Origin: Chloroflexota bacterium
Lineage (GTDB): Bacteria > Chloroflexota > UBA6077
DNA length: 39,289 bases
NCBI GenBank assembly: GCA_021845945.1
Contig: JAJZRD010000009.1
Span: 1-39,289 of the forward strand
Direction of reading: 5' to 3'
Part shown: positions 16,676 to 23,857 of the stretch, one piece after another
Layout of the letters: each line of letters starts with the position of its first letter
Position numbering within the stretch: the stretch's first letter is position 1
Notes under the pieces: generated by a model
What the model was told of the DNA's origin: nothing
The model's database searches: none
The model's input: the letters and a program-made list of their open reading frames with translations, nothing else
Made by a program: the position numbers and the translations under genes

Positions 16676-17721
16676 GCCGGCACCACCGTGGCGCCCACTC
16701 TGTCGGGCAGCTTTCGGCCCACGGCCGACCCCACCACCCGGAGCGAGTCCATCAGCTCGACGAAGTTGGGCAGGTTCAGCGACTGGGGTCCGTCCGAGGC
16801 AGCCGTATCCGGCGAGGGATGAACCTCGACCAGCACCCCGTCGGCGCCCGCGGCCGCCGCCGCCAGGGCCATCGGCTTCACCAGGTACCATTTCCCCGTG
16901 CCGTGGCTGGGGTCCACGATCACCGGCAGGTGACTGAGCCGCTTGACCACCGGCACGGCGCTCAGGTCCAGGGTGTTCCGCACGGCCGTCTCGAAGGTTC
17001 GGATCCCTCGCTCGCACAGGATCACCTCGAAATTGCCGGAGGCCATGACGTACTCCGCCGCCATCAGCCACTCCTCGATGGTGGCCGCCATGCCCCGCTT
17101 CAGCAACACCGGCTTGTCGACCTTGCCCACCTCTCGCAGGAGAGGGAAGTTCTGCATGCTGCGGGTGCCGATCTGGAGGATGTCGGAATGCTCGGCCACG
17201 ACCTGCACCTGGTCCGGCTCCATCACCTCGGTGATTATCTTGAGGCCGGTGCGTTCCCGCACCTCCGCCAGGATCCGCAGCCCCGCTTCCCCCATGCCCT
17301 GGAAGGAGTAGGGCGAGCTGCGCGGCTTGAAGGCACCCCCTCGCAGCACCCTGGCCCCCGCCGCTTTGACGGCCAGAGCCGTCTCCATCATCTGGTCGAG
17401 GCTCTCCACCGAGCAGGGTCCGGCCATCACCACCAGCTCCTGCCCGCCGATCTCCAGGTCGCCCACCCGGATCACGCTGTCGAAGGGCTTGAACTCCCGG
17501 CTGGCCAGCTTGTACGGTTTGCTGATGGGGGTGACCCTCTCCACCCCCGGGAGCATCTCCAACTGCTCCCCCAGTTGTGGCTCGAAGCGTGTGCCGATCA
17601 CCCCTATCACGGTTCGCTCCTCTCCTCCAGACCGGTGGCCTTGCAGCCCCTTACTCTCCAAGCGCGTCAGGACTCCCTGGATCTGCACATCGTCCGCATG
17701 TCTCGACATGATTACGATCAT
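16672..17721 (-). CDS. aroF: DAHP synthase (type I beta), first gene of the shikimate operon
   Basis: Commits PEP and erythrose-4-phosphate to 3-deoxy-7-phosphoheptulonate. The frame opens at 17781, but the ATG at 17719-17721 has a purine-rich GGAGAGGG site and yields the standard MIVIMSRHA start, 349 residues. Residues 1-65 form a ferredoxin-like regulatory domain as in the Thermotoga-type enzyme; the barrel has GPCSVES (101-107), [16 protein letters not shown] (127-142), CERGIRTFE and VDPSHGTGK. In homologues this N-terminal domain mediates feedback inhibition by aromatic amino acids, so enzyme feedback may add to the transcriptional attenuator found in the leader. Confidence 0.96.
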   Translation of the reverse strand: MIVIMSRHADDVQIQGVLTRLESKGLQGHRSGGEERTVIGVIGTRFEPQLGEQLEMLPGVERVTPISKPYKLASREFKPFDSVIRVGDLEIGGQELVVMAGPCSVESLDQMMETALAVKAAGARVLRGGAFKPRSSPYSFQGMGEAGLRILAEVRERTGLKIITEVMEPDQVQVVAEHSDILQIGTRSMQNFPLLREVGKVDKPVLLKRGMAATIEEWLMAAEYVMASGNFEVILCERGIRTFETAVRNTLDLSAVPVVKRLSHLPVIVDPSHGTGKWYLVKPMALAAAAAGADGVLVEVHPSPDTAASDGPQSLNLPNFVELMDSLRVVGSAVGRKLPDRVGATVVPA

Positions 17722-17743
17722 GGCGGGTTCCCTCTCCTTTCCG

Positions 17744-17781
17744 GCGGTGTTGCTCGGTGCAAGCGGTGTTGCTCGGTGCAA
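17744..17781. repeat. 19-bp perfect tandem duplication in the aroF leader
   Basis: GCGGTGTTGCTCGGTGCAA is present at 17744-17762 and again at 17763-17781. It sits between the attenuator T-tract and the aroF ribosome site, so it is transcribed only when the terminator is read through. Either a recent slippage duplication or a paired binding site. Confidence 0.9.
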
Positions 17782-17816
17782 AAAGAAGGAGCAGAGGATT
17801 TCTCCTCTGCTCCTTC
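17780..17816 (-). terminator. Attenuator: intrinsic terminator ahead of aroF
   Basis: Perfect 14-bp stem (arms 17803-17816 and 17785-17798) with a GAAA tetraloop when read on the minus strand, followed at once by five T (17784-17780). It stands about 60 bases before the aroF start and inside the transcript from the promoter at 17962-17990, so it must be read through for the operon to be expressed. The 5' arm contains AAGGAGC (17809-17815), complementary to GCTCCTT in the loop of the preceding hairpin. Confidence 0.85.
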
Positions 17817-17867
17817 GGCATGACGGGGTCTGGGGGTTCCTATCGGCTAAGGAGCCCCGTCATGCCG
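17816..17867 (-). promoter_or_regulatory. Leader hairpin next to the attenuator (candidate protector stem)
   Basis: Perfect 13-bp stem, arms 17855-17867 (CGGCATGACGGGG on the minus strand) and 17816-17828, around a 26-base loop. The 5' arm encodes codons 15-19 of the leader peptide and the loop holds its stop codon. The loop bases GCTCCTT (17849-17855) can pair with the terminator 5' arm, and that pairing is topologically exclusive with this stem. The stem also resembles interspersed palindromes seen in genomes of this kind, so it may have been recruited from a repeat. Confidence 0.7.
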
Positions 17868-17909
17868 GCTCTTAAAGTAGTACCAGGCGTACCAGATGGT
17901 GGGTATCAT
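17847..17909 (-). CDS. Aromatic amino-acid leader peptide of the shikimate operon
   Basis: Twenty codons from ATG 17907-17909 to TAG 17847-17849: MIPTIWYAWYYFKSRHDGAP. Codons 6-12 read TGG TAC GCC TGG TAC TAC TTT, so six of seven are for Trp, Tyr or Phe. A GAAGGA ribosome site (17913-17918) stands only three bases before the ATG, which is short. The frame begins about 46 bases after the predicted transcription start, and its stop lies in the loop of a 13-bp hairpin adjoining a terminator. This is the organisation of ribosome-mediated attenuation as known for trpL and pheL: scarcity of a charged aromatic tRNA would stall the ribosome on the block and favour readthrough into aroF. The peptide itself probably has no other job. 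Expression is inferred. Confidence 0.82.
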   Translation of the reverse strand: MIPTIWYAWYYFKSRHDGAP

Positions 17910-17961
17910 CGGTCCTTCAATTGGACGAGCTGCCGGGTTGACCCCGGGCAGGTTAGGTGGC

Positions 17962-17990
17962 AGTATACGGAGGTTCCATGCTCCTGTCAA
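17962..17990 (-). promoter_or_regulatory. Consensus sigma70 promoter of the shikimate operon
   Basis: Minus strand TTGACA (17985-17990), 17-base spacer, TATACT (17962-17967). Predicted start near 17955. It is back to back with the plus-strand promoter at 18024-18053; the 33 bases between the two -35 hexamers contain the arms AGTTG (17992-17996) and CAACT (18017-18021), a possible shared operator. Confidence 0.8.
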
Positions 17991-18023
17991 CAGTTGAACC
18001 TCTCGAGCTGTAGAAACAACTAC

Positions 18024-18053
18024 TTGACGCCTCCCTTCGGCCGATGATATAAA
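18024..18053 (+). promoter_or_regulatory. Promoter for the peptide/D-amino-acid operon
   Basis: TTGACG (18024-18029), 18-base spacer, TATAAA (18048-18053) preceded by TGA, giving an extended -10. The predicted start is near 18060, about 260 bases before the binding-protein gene. Confidence 0.65.
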
Positions 18054-18059
18054 GGCCGG

Positions 18060-18319
18060 AGATTGCCGCTAGCCTCATCCGCCTCCGCGAGGTTGGCTTG
18101 TGCCCCTTCACCGTGATGCCGCTGCTGTAGTGGCCACTCCCGTCTGCACTGTGTCCTGTGGCTCGGGACACGCCGCCCATCCGGTGAGCCTGGAGGTGTG
18201 AGAGGGCATCCAGGGCATTGCCCAGCCACTGCACTACGAGCCCAATTCCCTCGAAATGGTCCGCATGACAGAAGGGTTCTCCCACGGGATACGAGACACC
18301 ATTTTATGGAGGTCGGACA
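18060..18319 (+). other. Long untranslated leader with hairpins, no gene recognised
   Basis: About 260 bases between the predicted start site and the binding-protein gene. It contains two clear hairpins, GTGTCC/GGACAC (18151-18156 with 18166-18171) and CCTGGA/TCCAGG (18189-18194 with 18209-18214), and a GGGC-ATT-GCCC that would compete with the second. No T-tract follows them and no known riboswitch core was recognised. Short frames here lack ribosome sites. Confidence 0.4.
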
Positions 18320-19957
18320 GTGTCATTGGAGAGTGAGAAGTGGCGCATTTCCCGCCGGGCCTTCCTTCGCGTGGCCGCCCTTGCTTCGGGCAGCGTCGCC
18401 CTGTCAGCCTGCGGTGCTCCCAGTACGCCGGCTCCCAGCGCTGCTAGCACGCCCGGTGCTGCTGCCGCACCGGCAGCCGCGGCACCTCAGAAGGGCGGCA
18501 CCCTGCGGGCGGCGATCATCGGCGAACCTCCCTCCCTGGACCCCCACTGGACCACAGCCAACGTGAGCACCGAGGTCGTCTGCCACATCTGCGAAACCCT
18601 CTTCACCCTCGACGAAAAACTGAATGCCACTCCGCTGCTGGCCGAGTCCCTGGAAACCTCCCAGGACGGTCTGACCAACACCGTCAAGCTGCGCAAGGGC
18701 ATCCGTTTCCACAACGGCAAAGAGATGACCGCGGAGGACGTCGAGGCCTCGCTGCTCCGCTGGAGCAAGCTATCCGGCCAGGGGAAGATGCTGTTCCAGC
18801 GGCTGGACAGCTTGACCAAGCCCGACCCGTACACCATGGTCTTCAAGATGAAGACCGCCTACGCCGTCTTCGATTCGGTGCTCAACTTCCGCTCCCAGGC
18901 GGCGGCCATCATGCCGAAGGAAGAGGTGGAGGCGGCGACGGAGAAGAACCAGATCACCAAGCCCATCGGCACCGGCCCCTACAAGTTCGTGGAGTGGCAG
19001 AAGGATCGCTTCGTTCGGCTCGCTCGCTTCGAGAACTACCACAATGGCATCGGGGACAAGCCAAATGGGGCCGGCGGCAAGCGTTCCGTCTACCTGGACG
19101 AAATCAACTTCATGCCGGTGCCAGACCAGTCGGTGCGTGTGGCCGGTATTCAGTCGGGTGACTACGACTACGCCGAAGGCATCAACCCCGACCAGTTCGC
19201 ACTGTTGAAAGACTCCAAGACCGTGACCACGATAGTGGGCATTCCTACCAAGTGCCCTACCCACTACATCAACAAGAAGTCGCCGGTCATGGGAGACGTC
19301 AAGCTGCGGCAGGCCATGATGGCTGTCATCGACCCGGGCGCGGCTCTGAAGGCGGGCTGGGGCTCGACCGACTTCTACCGCGTGAGCGGAGCGTTGATGC
19401 CGAAAGAGGGACCCTGGTATACCGAAGTAGCCACCGACAAGTTCAACGTGAAGAACGTGGATCTGGCCAAGCAGCTGCTGGGTCAATCCAAGTACAAGGG
19501 CGAGACCATCCGCTACCTGACCACCCAGGAGTATCCCAACATGTACCAGGAAGCGGTGGTGTTGAACCAGAGCTTCCAGGCCCTCGGGCTGAACACGAAG
19601 CTCGAGGTGATAGACTGGGCTTCCCTGATATCCCGCAGAGCCAAGCCCGAGGAATGGGAACTGTTCGTGACCTGGAACGGCTACTATACCGACCCTTCCC
19701 TCATGGACTGGATGAACCCGGACTACCCCGGCTGGTGGAGCAACCCCGAGATCGACGCGCTGCGCAACAAGCTATTGCAGACCACCGACCAGAAGACACG
19801 ATTTGCCATCTTCGAGGATGTACAGCGCCTCTTCTACGAGCAGATACCCATACTGAAGCTGGGCGACGTGCGAGACCTGTGGCTCACCAGCCCCAAGTTG
19901 AAAGGGATCGGGACCTATCCGACACCCTACTTCTGGAACGCCTACTTAACCAAGTGA
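18320..19957 (+). CDS. ABC transporter substrate-binding lipoprotein, peptide family 5 (DppA/OppA-like)
   Basis: Extracytoplasmic binding protein for a peptide-type importer. The GTG at 18320 has GGAGG seven bases upstream. The N-terminus carries a twin-Arg-like SRRAFLR (11-17) followed by a hydrophobic stretch and lipobox LSAC with Cys31, then an Ala/Pro/Thr-rich spacer. The family 5 fold begins at KGGTLRAAIIGEPPSLDPHW and contains the hallmark KLRKGIRFHNGKEMTAEDVE and GTGPYKFVEWQKD. Length 545 is normal. Two permease genes follow directly, then three enzymes acting on D-amino acids or amides, which suggests that the ligand is a peptide or N-acyl amino acid. Ligand identity is inferred from context only. 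Confidence 0.9.
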   Translation: MSLESEKWRISRRAFLRVAALASGSVALSACGAPSTPAPSAASTPGAAAAPAAAAPQKGGTLRAAIIGEPPSLDPHWTTANVSTEVVCHICETLFTLDEKLNATPLLAESLETSQDGLTNTVKLRKGIRFHNGKEMTAEDVEASLLRWSKLSGQGKMLFQRLDSLTKPDPYTMVFKMKTAYAVFDSVLNFRSQAAAIMPKEEVEAATEKNQITKPIGTGPYKFVEWQKDRFVRLARFENYHNGIGDKPNGAGGKRSVYLDEINFMPVPDQSVRVAGIQSGDYDYAEGINPDQFALLKDSKTVTTIVGIPTKCPTHYINKKSPVMGDVKLRQAMMAVIDPGAALKAGWGSTDFYRVSGALMPKEGPWYTEVATDKFNVKNVDLAKQLLGQSKYKGETIRYLTTQEYPNMYQEAVVLNQSFQALGLNTKLEVIDWASLISRRAKPEEWELFVTWNGYYTDPSLMDWMNPDYPGWWSNPEIDALRNKLLQTTDQKTRFAIFEDVQRLFYEQIPILKLGDVRDLWLTSPKLKGIGTYPTPYFWNAYLTK

Positions 19958-19977
19958 ATCGGCCCTAAGGAGTAGCT

Positions 19978-20928
19978 GTGGGCACGCAGATACTTCGTCG
20001 TTTGGTAGCACTGGTGCCAGTGCTGGTGGTGGTTGGCATCGTCGTCTTCCTGCTGGTGCACGTGGCCCCGGGTGACCCCGCCGCCGTGATGGCCGGCAAC
20101 GAGGCAACGCCTGAGCGGATAGCGCAGCTGCGCCACGATATGGGCCTCGACCGACCGGTATGGGAACAGTTCGTCTCATGGGTATCAGACGTAGCGCACG
20201 GAGACCTGGGGGAATCCTTCTTCCTGAACCAGCCGGTCTCGGAGTCGCTGGTGCAGCGGATGGAGCCCACGGGTCTCCTTACCCTGTACGCGCTGCTGTT
20301 CTCCATCATCATCGGCCTGCCGGCGGGCATCATCGCCGCCCTGAAGCGAAACTCCTGGATCGACCGGCTGACCATGGTGACGGCGCTGGGAGGGGTCTGC
20401 ATCCCCTCCTTCTGGCTCGGTATCCTGCTCATCCTATCCTTTGCCGTCTGGCTGCGGGTGCTGCCGGCCGCAGGCTACGTCTCCTTCCTGCAGGACCCGC
20501 TGGAGAACTTCCGCTACCTGCTGATGCCGGCTTTTTCCCTGGGTCTGCAGTCGGCCGCGCTCCTCGCTCGAGTCGTGCGTTCCAGCATGCTGGAGGTGCT
20601 GCACGAGGACTACGTGCGCACGGCCAGAGCCAAGGGGCTGCGGGATCGCGTCGTGCTGGTCCGCCACGCCCTCCCCAACGCCATGATTCCGGCGTTGACG
20701 GTCATCGGCAACTCCCTGGGCACACTGCTGGGAGGGGCGGTGGTAACGGAACAGGTGTTCAACACACCGGGGGTAGGCCGGCTGGTAGTGGTGAGCGTGC
20801 TGCGGCGGGACTTTCCCGTCATACAGGGCGCGGTGCTGACCATCGCTGTGGTGTACGTGCTGGTGAACCTGGCAGTAGATATCGCCTACGCCTTCGCCGA
20901 CCCTCGTATTCGAGAGCAAAACCGATGA
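19978..20928 (+). CDS. Peptide-type ABC transporter permease, DppB-like
   Basis: Inner-membrane permease of 316 residues with six predicted helices. The N-terminal MGTQILRRLVALVPVLVVVGIVVF-type helix, the HVAPGDPAAVM segment after it and the cytoplasmic coupling segment ARAKGLRDRVVLVRHALPNAMIP (EAA-type loop) are diagnostic for the DppB/OppB group. The GTG start at 19978 has AAGGAG five bases upstream and lies 20 bases after the binding-protein stop. Its stop overlaps the next permease start (ATGA). No ATPase genes follow, so it must use ATPases encoded elsewhere. Confidence 0.92.
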   Translation: MGTQILRRLVALVPVLVVVGIVVFLLVHVAPGDPAAVMAGNEATPERIAQLRHDMGLDRPVWEQFVSWVSDVAHGDLGESFFLNQPVSESLVQRMEPTGLLTLYALLFSIIIGLPAGIIAALKRNSWIDRLTMVTALGGVCIPSFWLGILLILSFAVWLRVLPAAGYVSFLQDPLENFRYLLMPAFSLGLQSAALLARVVRSSMLEVLHEDYVRTARAKGLRDRVVLVRHALPNAMIPALTVIGNSLGTLLGGAVVTEQVFNTPGVGRLVVVSVLRRDFPVIQGAVLTIAVVYVLVNLAVDIAYAFADPRIREQNR

Positions 20929-21815
20929 TGCAGGCAGATGGTCTGGTCCTCCGCCTCTCTCCATCGTCTTCGTCCCGCTCCTCGCCCTGGCATTGGGTCT
21001 GGCTCCTGTCTCGTGATTCGGGCGCGGTCCTGGGTAGCATCATCCTGGTGTTGATGACCATCCTGGGCCTCGTCGGTCCCTACCTGACGGGCTGGGACGT
21101 CCTCAAAGTGGACCCCATGAACCGTCTGCTTCCGCCGTCGGGCAGCCATTGGCTGGGGACGGACGGCTTCGGACGGGACATGCTCACCCGCGTGCTCTAC
21201 GGGGCGCGCATCTCGCTCCTGGTGGGGTTGGCGACGATGATCGGCTCGACTGTGCTGGGAACCGCCGTCGGCCTCATCGCCGGGTACTTCAAGAGCATCG
21301 ACGGCTTCATCATGCGGGTGATGGACGGCTTCATGGCCTTTCCCAGCATCCTCCTGGCCATCGCCATCATGGCCAGCCTTGGCCCCCGCACAGAGAACGT
21401 GATTGCGGCCCTGACGGTAGTCTACCTACCACGCATTGCCAGACTGGTACGGGGCCAGGTACTGGTGGTGCGGCAGCTGCTGTACGTGGAGGCAGCGCAC
21501 GCTCTGGGAGCGGGCAGTTGGCGCATCCTCCTGCTGCACACGCTGCCCAACTGCGTCTCGCCCCTCATCGTGCAGGGAAGCTTCACATTCGCCTTCGCCG
21601 TCATCAGCGAGGCCTCGTTGTCCTACCTCGGGACCGGCGTACCACCCGAGTTACCCACCTGGGGCAACATGCTGCACGAGGGGGTGCCGCTGATGGCGGC
21701 GGCCTGGTGGATGTCGGTCTTCCCGGGCATCGCCATCGCCGTCACCGTGCTCGGCCTGAACCAACTGGGTGACGGCCTGAGGGACTCCCTCGACCCTCGC
21801 ATCCAGGAGCGCTGA
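20925..21815 (+). CDS. Peptide-type ABC transporter permease, DppC-like
   Basis: Second permease, 296 residues. The frame runs open far upstream inside dppB, but the ATG at 20925 overlaps the dppB stop by four bases and gives a normal DppC N-terminus. A cytoplasmic Ser/Arg-rich tail leads to the first helix, then the family stretch GSHWLGTDGFGRDMLTRVLYGARISL, and the coupling loop VEAAHALGAGSWRILLLHTLPNC with its Gly. ASLSYLGTGVPPELPTWGNML near the C-terminus is also characteristic. It pairs with the DppB-like permease; ATPase partners are absent from the window. Confidence 0.92.
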   Translation: MMQADGLVLRLSPSSSSRSSPWHWVWLLSRDSGAVLGSIILVLMTILGLVGPYLTGWDVLKVDPMNRLLPPSGSHWLGTDGFGRDMLTRVLYGARISLLVGLATMIGSTVLGTAVGLIAGYFKSIDGFIMRVMDGFMAFPSILLAIAIMASLGPRTENVIAALTVVYLPRIARLVRGQVLVVRQLLYVEAAHALGAGSWRILLLHTLPNCVSPLIVQGSFTFAFAVISEASLSYLGTGVPPELPTWGNMLHEGVPLMAAAWWMSVFPGIAIAVTVLGLNQLGDGLRDSLDPRIQER

Positions 21816-21860
21816 CCGTTTCCGCGCTTATCACTACGCATTCTAAGTGGGAGACAACGC

Positions 21861-22964
21861 ATGAACAGCTGTGCAGGCAACGTAGGGCAATCCAAGTGGG
21901 ACTTGGACACCCCGGCGCTGCTGATAGATCTGCCGGCGATGGAGCGCAACATCGCCCGAATGAACGCGTTCTTCGCCGATAAGAAGGCGAAGTTGCGCCC
22001 CCACGCCAAGACGCACAAGTGTCCGACCATATCCCACAAGCAGCTAGAGGCTGGCAACGCGGTGGGGATTACCTGCGCCAAGCTGGGCGAGGCTGAAGTG
22101 CTCGCGGCGGCAGGCATCAAGGACATCCTGATCGCCAACCAGATAGTAGGGCCGCAGAAGACAGCCCGCTTGGTGGGTCTGGCCCACCAGGCCAACGTGA
22201 TGGTAGCCGTGGACGACCCCGTCAACGTGGAGCAGCTGTCGGCGGCAGCGGTGGATGCCGGGGTGCGGCTCCGGGTGCTGGTGGAGGTCAACATAGGCAT
22301 GAACCGCTGCGGCGTGGAGCCGGGCGAGCCGGCCCTGGCACTGGCCCGCAAGGTCGCCGAGGCCAGGGGCCTGCGCTTCATGGGTCTGCAGGGCTACGAG
22401 GGCCACCTGGTCATGCACCCGAACCTGGATGAGCGCCGCCAGCGAACGCTGGCCGCCATGAAGTCGCTGGTGGATACGCGGCGCCTCATCGAGGGAGCAG
22501 GTCTGGAGGTGGCGATCGTCGGCGGTGGGGGCACGGGTACCTACGACATCACCGGCACGGTGGAGGGCGTGGACGAAGTCCAGGCAGGCTCCTACGTCTT
22601 CAACGACGTGACATACCGGTCCGTGGGCGCGCACTTCGACTGCGCGCTGACGGTATTGGCCACGGTCATCAGCCGACCTACCCCAACGCTGGCGATCACG
22701 GACGCCGGGCACAAGGTGCTGACCAGCGAATTCGGTCTGCCGGAGATAAGGGGGATCGAGGGCGCTTCGCTGACTCGCCTCTCGGAGGAGCACGGCAAGG
22801 TGGAGTTCGAGGCGCCGAACCGCGAGCTGCGGCCGGGCGACAAGGTGGAGTTCATCCCCAGCCACGGCTGCACGACCATAAACCTCTTCGACTGCTACCA
22901 CGCCGTCCGCGACGACCGGCTCGAGGCCGTCTGGGACATCGCCGGTCGCGGCAAGTCGCGCTAG
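21861..22964 (+). CDS. PLP- and metal-dependent D-threonine aldolase / D-serine dehydratase-like enzyme
   Basis: Fold III PLP enzyme of the alanine-racemase N-domain family acting on D-hydroxy amino acids. The PLP Lys lies in RPHAKTHK (Lys50). The C-terminal metal site reads SHGCTTINL with His335 and Cys337, the pair seen in zinc-dependent D-serine dehydratases and D-threonine aldolases. The middle contains EVNIGMNRCGV and a glycine-rich GGGGTGTYD phosphate loop. The ATG at 21861 has GGGAG seven bases upstream. Either retro-aldol cleavage to glycine or dehydration to a keto acid is possible; sequence cannot separate the two. The setting with a D-aminoacylase fits use of freed D-amino acids. 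Confidence 0.88.
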   Translation: MNSCAGNVGQSKWDLDTPALLIDLPAMERNIARMNAFFADKKAKLRPHAKTHKCPTISHKQLEAGNAVGITCAKLGEAEVLAAAGIKDILIANQIVGPQKTARLVGLAHQANVMVAVDDPVNVEQLSAAAVDAGVRLRVLVEVNIGMNRCGVEPGEPALALARKVAEARGLRFMGLQGYEGHLVMHPNLDERRQRTLAAMKSLVDTRRLIEGAGLEVAIVGGGGTGTYDITGTVEGVDEVQAGSYVFNDVTYRSVGAHFDCALTVLATVISRPTPTLAITDAGHKVLTSEFGLPEIRGIEGASLTRLSEEHGKVEFEAPNRELRPGDKVEFIPSHGCTTINLFDCYHAVRDDRLEAVWDIAGRGKSR

Positions 22965-23000
22965 ATTGCCGCAGCTTCGATGTTGAAAGGTGACGCCGGC

Positions 23001-23771
23001 ATGGCTCGTGTACTGCGTCTCGGCGAACTCACCCGCGAGGATGTGCGGGAGCTAGCGCCCCGCACCACTATCATTCTTCCGACCGCCTCCACGGAGCAGC
23101 ACGGACCCCATCTGCCGCTCAACACCGACACCGCTCTGGGGGAAGCCGTGGCGATGAGGGCAGCAGAGATGGCCGCGACCGAGGTGCCGGTGGTAGTGGC
23201 GCCGGTGCTGGCCCTGGGCAACTCCGGCCACCACCTCTTTTCCTGTGCCCTCTCCCTCAGGAGCACCACCTACCTGGCCGTCTTGAACGATGTGGCCGAC
23301 AGTCTGGTGGCCGGCGGCTTCAAGCGTATCTTCGTCCTCAACTCTCATGGAGGCAACGCGGAGTGCGTGAAGCTGATGGCGAAGGAGCTGGTACTTCGCC
23401 ACCAGGTTGCTGTAGCCGTCGGTGCCTATTGGGAGCTGGCAGAAGCGGCCATCCTGAAGGCCGGTGGCGAGGAGATCGGCCGGCTCCCGGGACACTCCGG
23501 CGGCTTCGAGACTTCGATGATGATGGCGGTGGCTCCAGAGCTGGTGCGCCGGGACAGGATGCCGTTGAAGGAGGTCCAACCGCCTGCGATATGGGCCCGG
23601 GGCGTGGCCAAGGGACTGGTGGTGCAGAAAAGCGGCGAGTGGGAGCGGATCGGCGGATACACCGACGCTCCCCTGCGGGCCTCATCCGAGGCGGGCAAGA
23701 CACTGCTGGAAGTCATCAGCCGAGCCGTGGCCGACGCCATAGTGGGTTTCCATCGGACAGCTTACAACTGA
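23001..23771 (+). CDS. Creatininase-family amidohydrolase
   Basis: Metal-dependent hydrolase of the creatininase / MftE-like superfamily. Visible metal and active-site blocks are ILPTASTEQHGPHLPLNTD (Glu, His and Asp ligands), FVLNSHGGNAE and GHSGGFETSMMM, which corresponds to the HAGxxETS element of the family. The frame opens at 22980, but the ATG at 23001 has AAAGGTG eight bases upstream and gives a standard 256-residue protein. Members cleave creatinine, other cyclic amides or N-formyl substrates, so the true substrate is open. Placement between a D-amino-acid PLP enzyme and a D-aminoacylase suggests hydrolysis of an amide intermediate. Confidence 0.86.
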   Translation: MARVLRLGELTREDVRELAPRTTIILPTASTEQHGPHLPLNTDTALGEAVAMRAAEMAATEVPVVVAPVLALGNSGHHLFSCALSLRSTTYLAVLNDVADSLVAGGFKRIFVLNSHGGNAECVKLMAKELVLRHQVAVAVGAYWELAEAAILKAGGEEIGRLPGHSGGFETSMMMAVAPELVRRDRMPLKEVQPPAIWARGVAKGLVVQKSGEWERIGGYTDAPLRASSEAGKTLLEVISRAVADAIVGFHRTAYN

Positions 23772-23857
23772 TCCATTCGCCCCAGGGTCCGACGCCACGA
23801 AGACGCCGCCGCCACCGGGCACCACGGTAGCGTACGAGCAATCTTGGAGGGTTATCC

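Noticed and set aside
15518..16822. Plus-strand frame of 434 codons opposite aroA and aroF
   Set aside because: Antisense shadow of two well-supported enzymes, with no ribosome site and no recognisable fold.
17780..17960. T-box riboswitch as the control of aroF
   Set aside because: No T-box sequence (AGGGTGGNACCGCG) or specifier-loop layout is seen; the leader peptide with its aromatic codons explains the region better.
18256..18336. Short plus-strand frame (26 codons) overlapping the binding-protein start
   Set aside because: No ribosome site before its ATG, and its residues show no pattern that would suggest a leader peptide.
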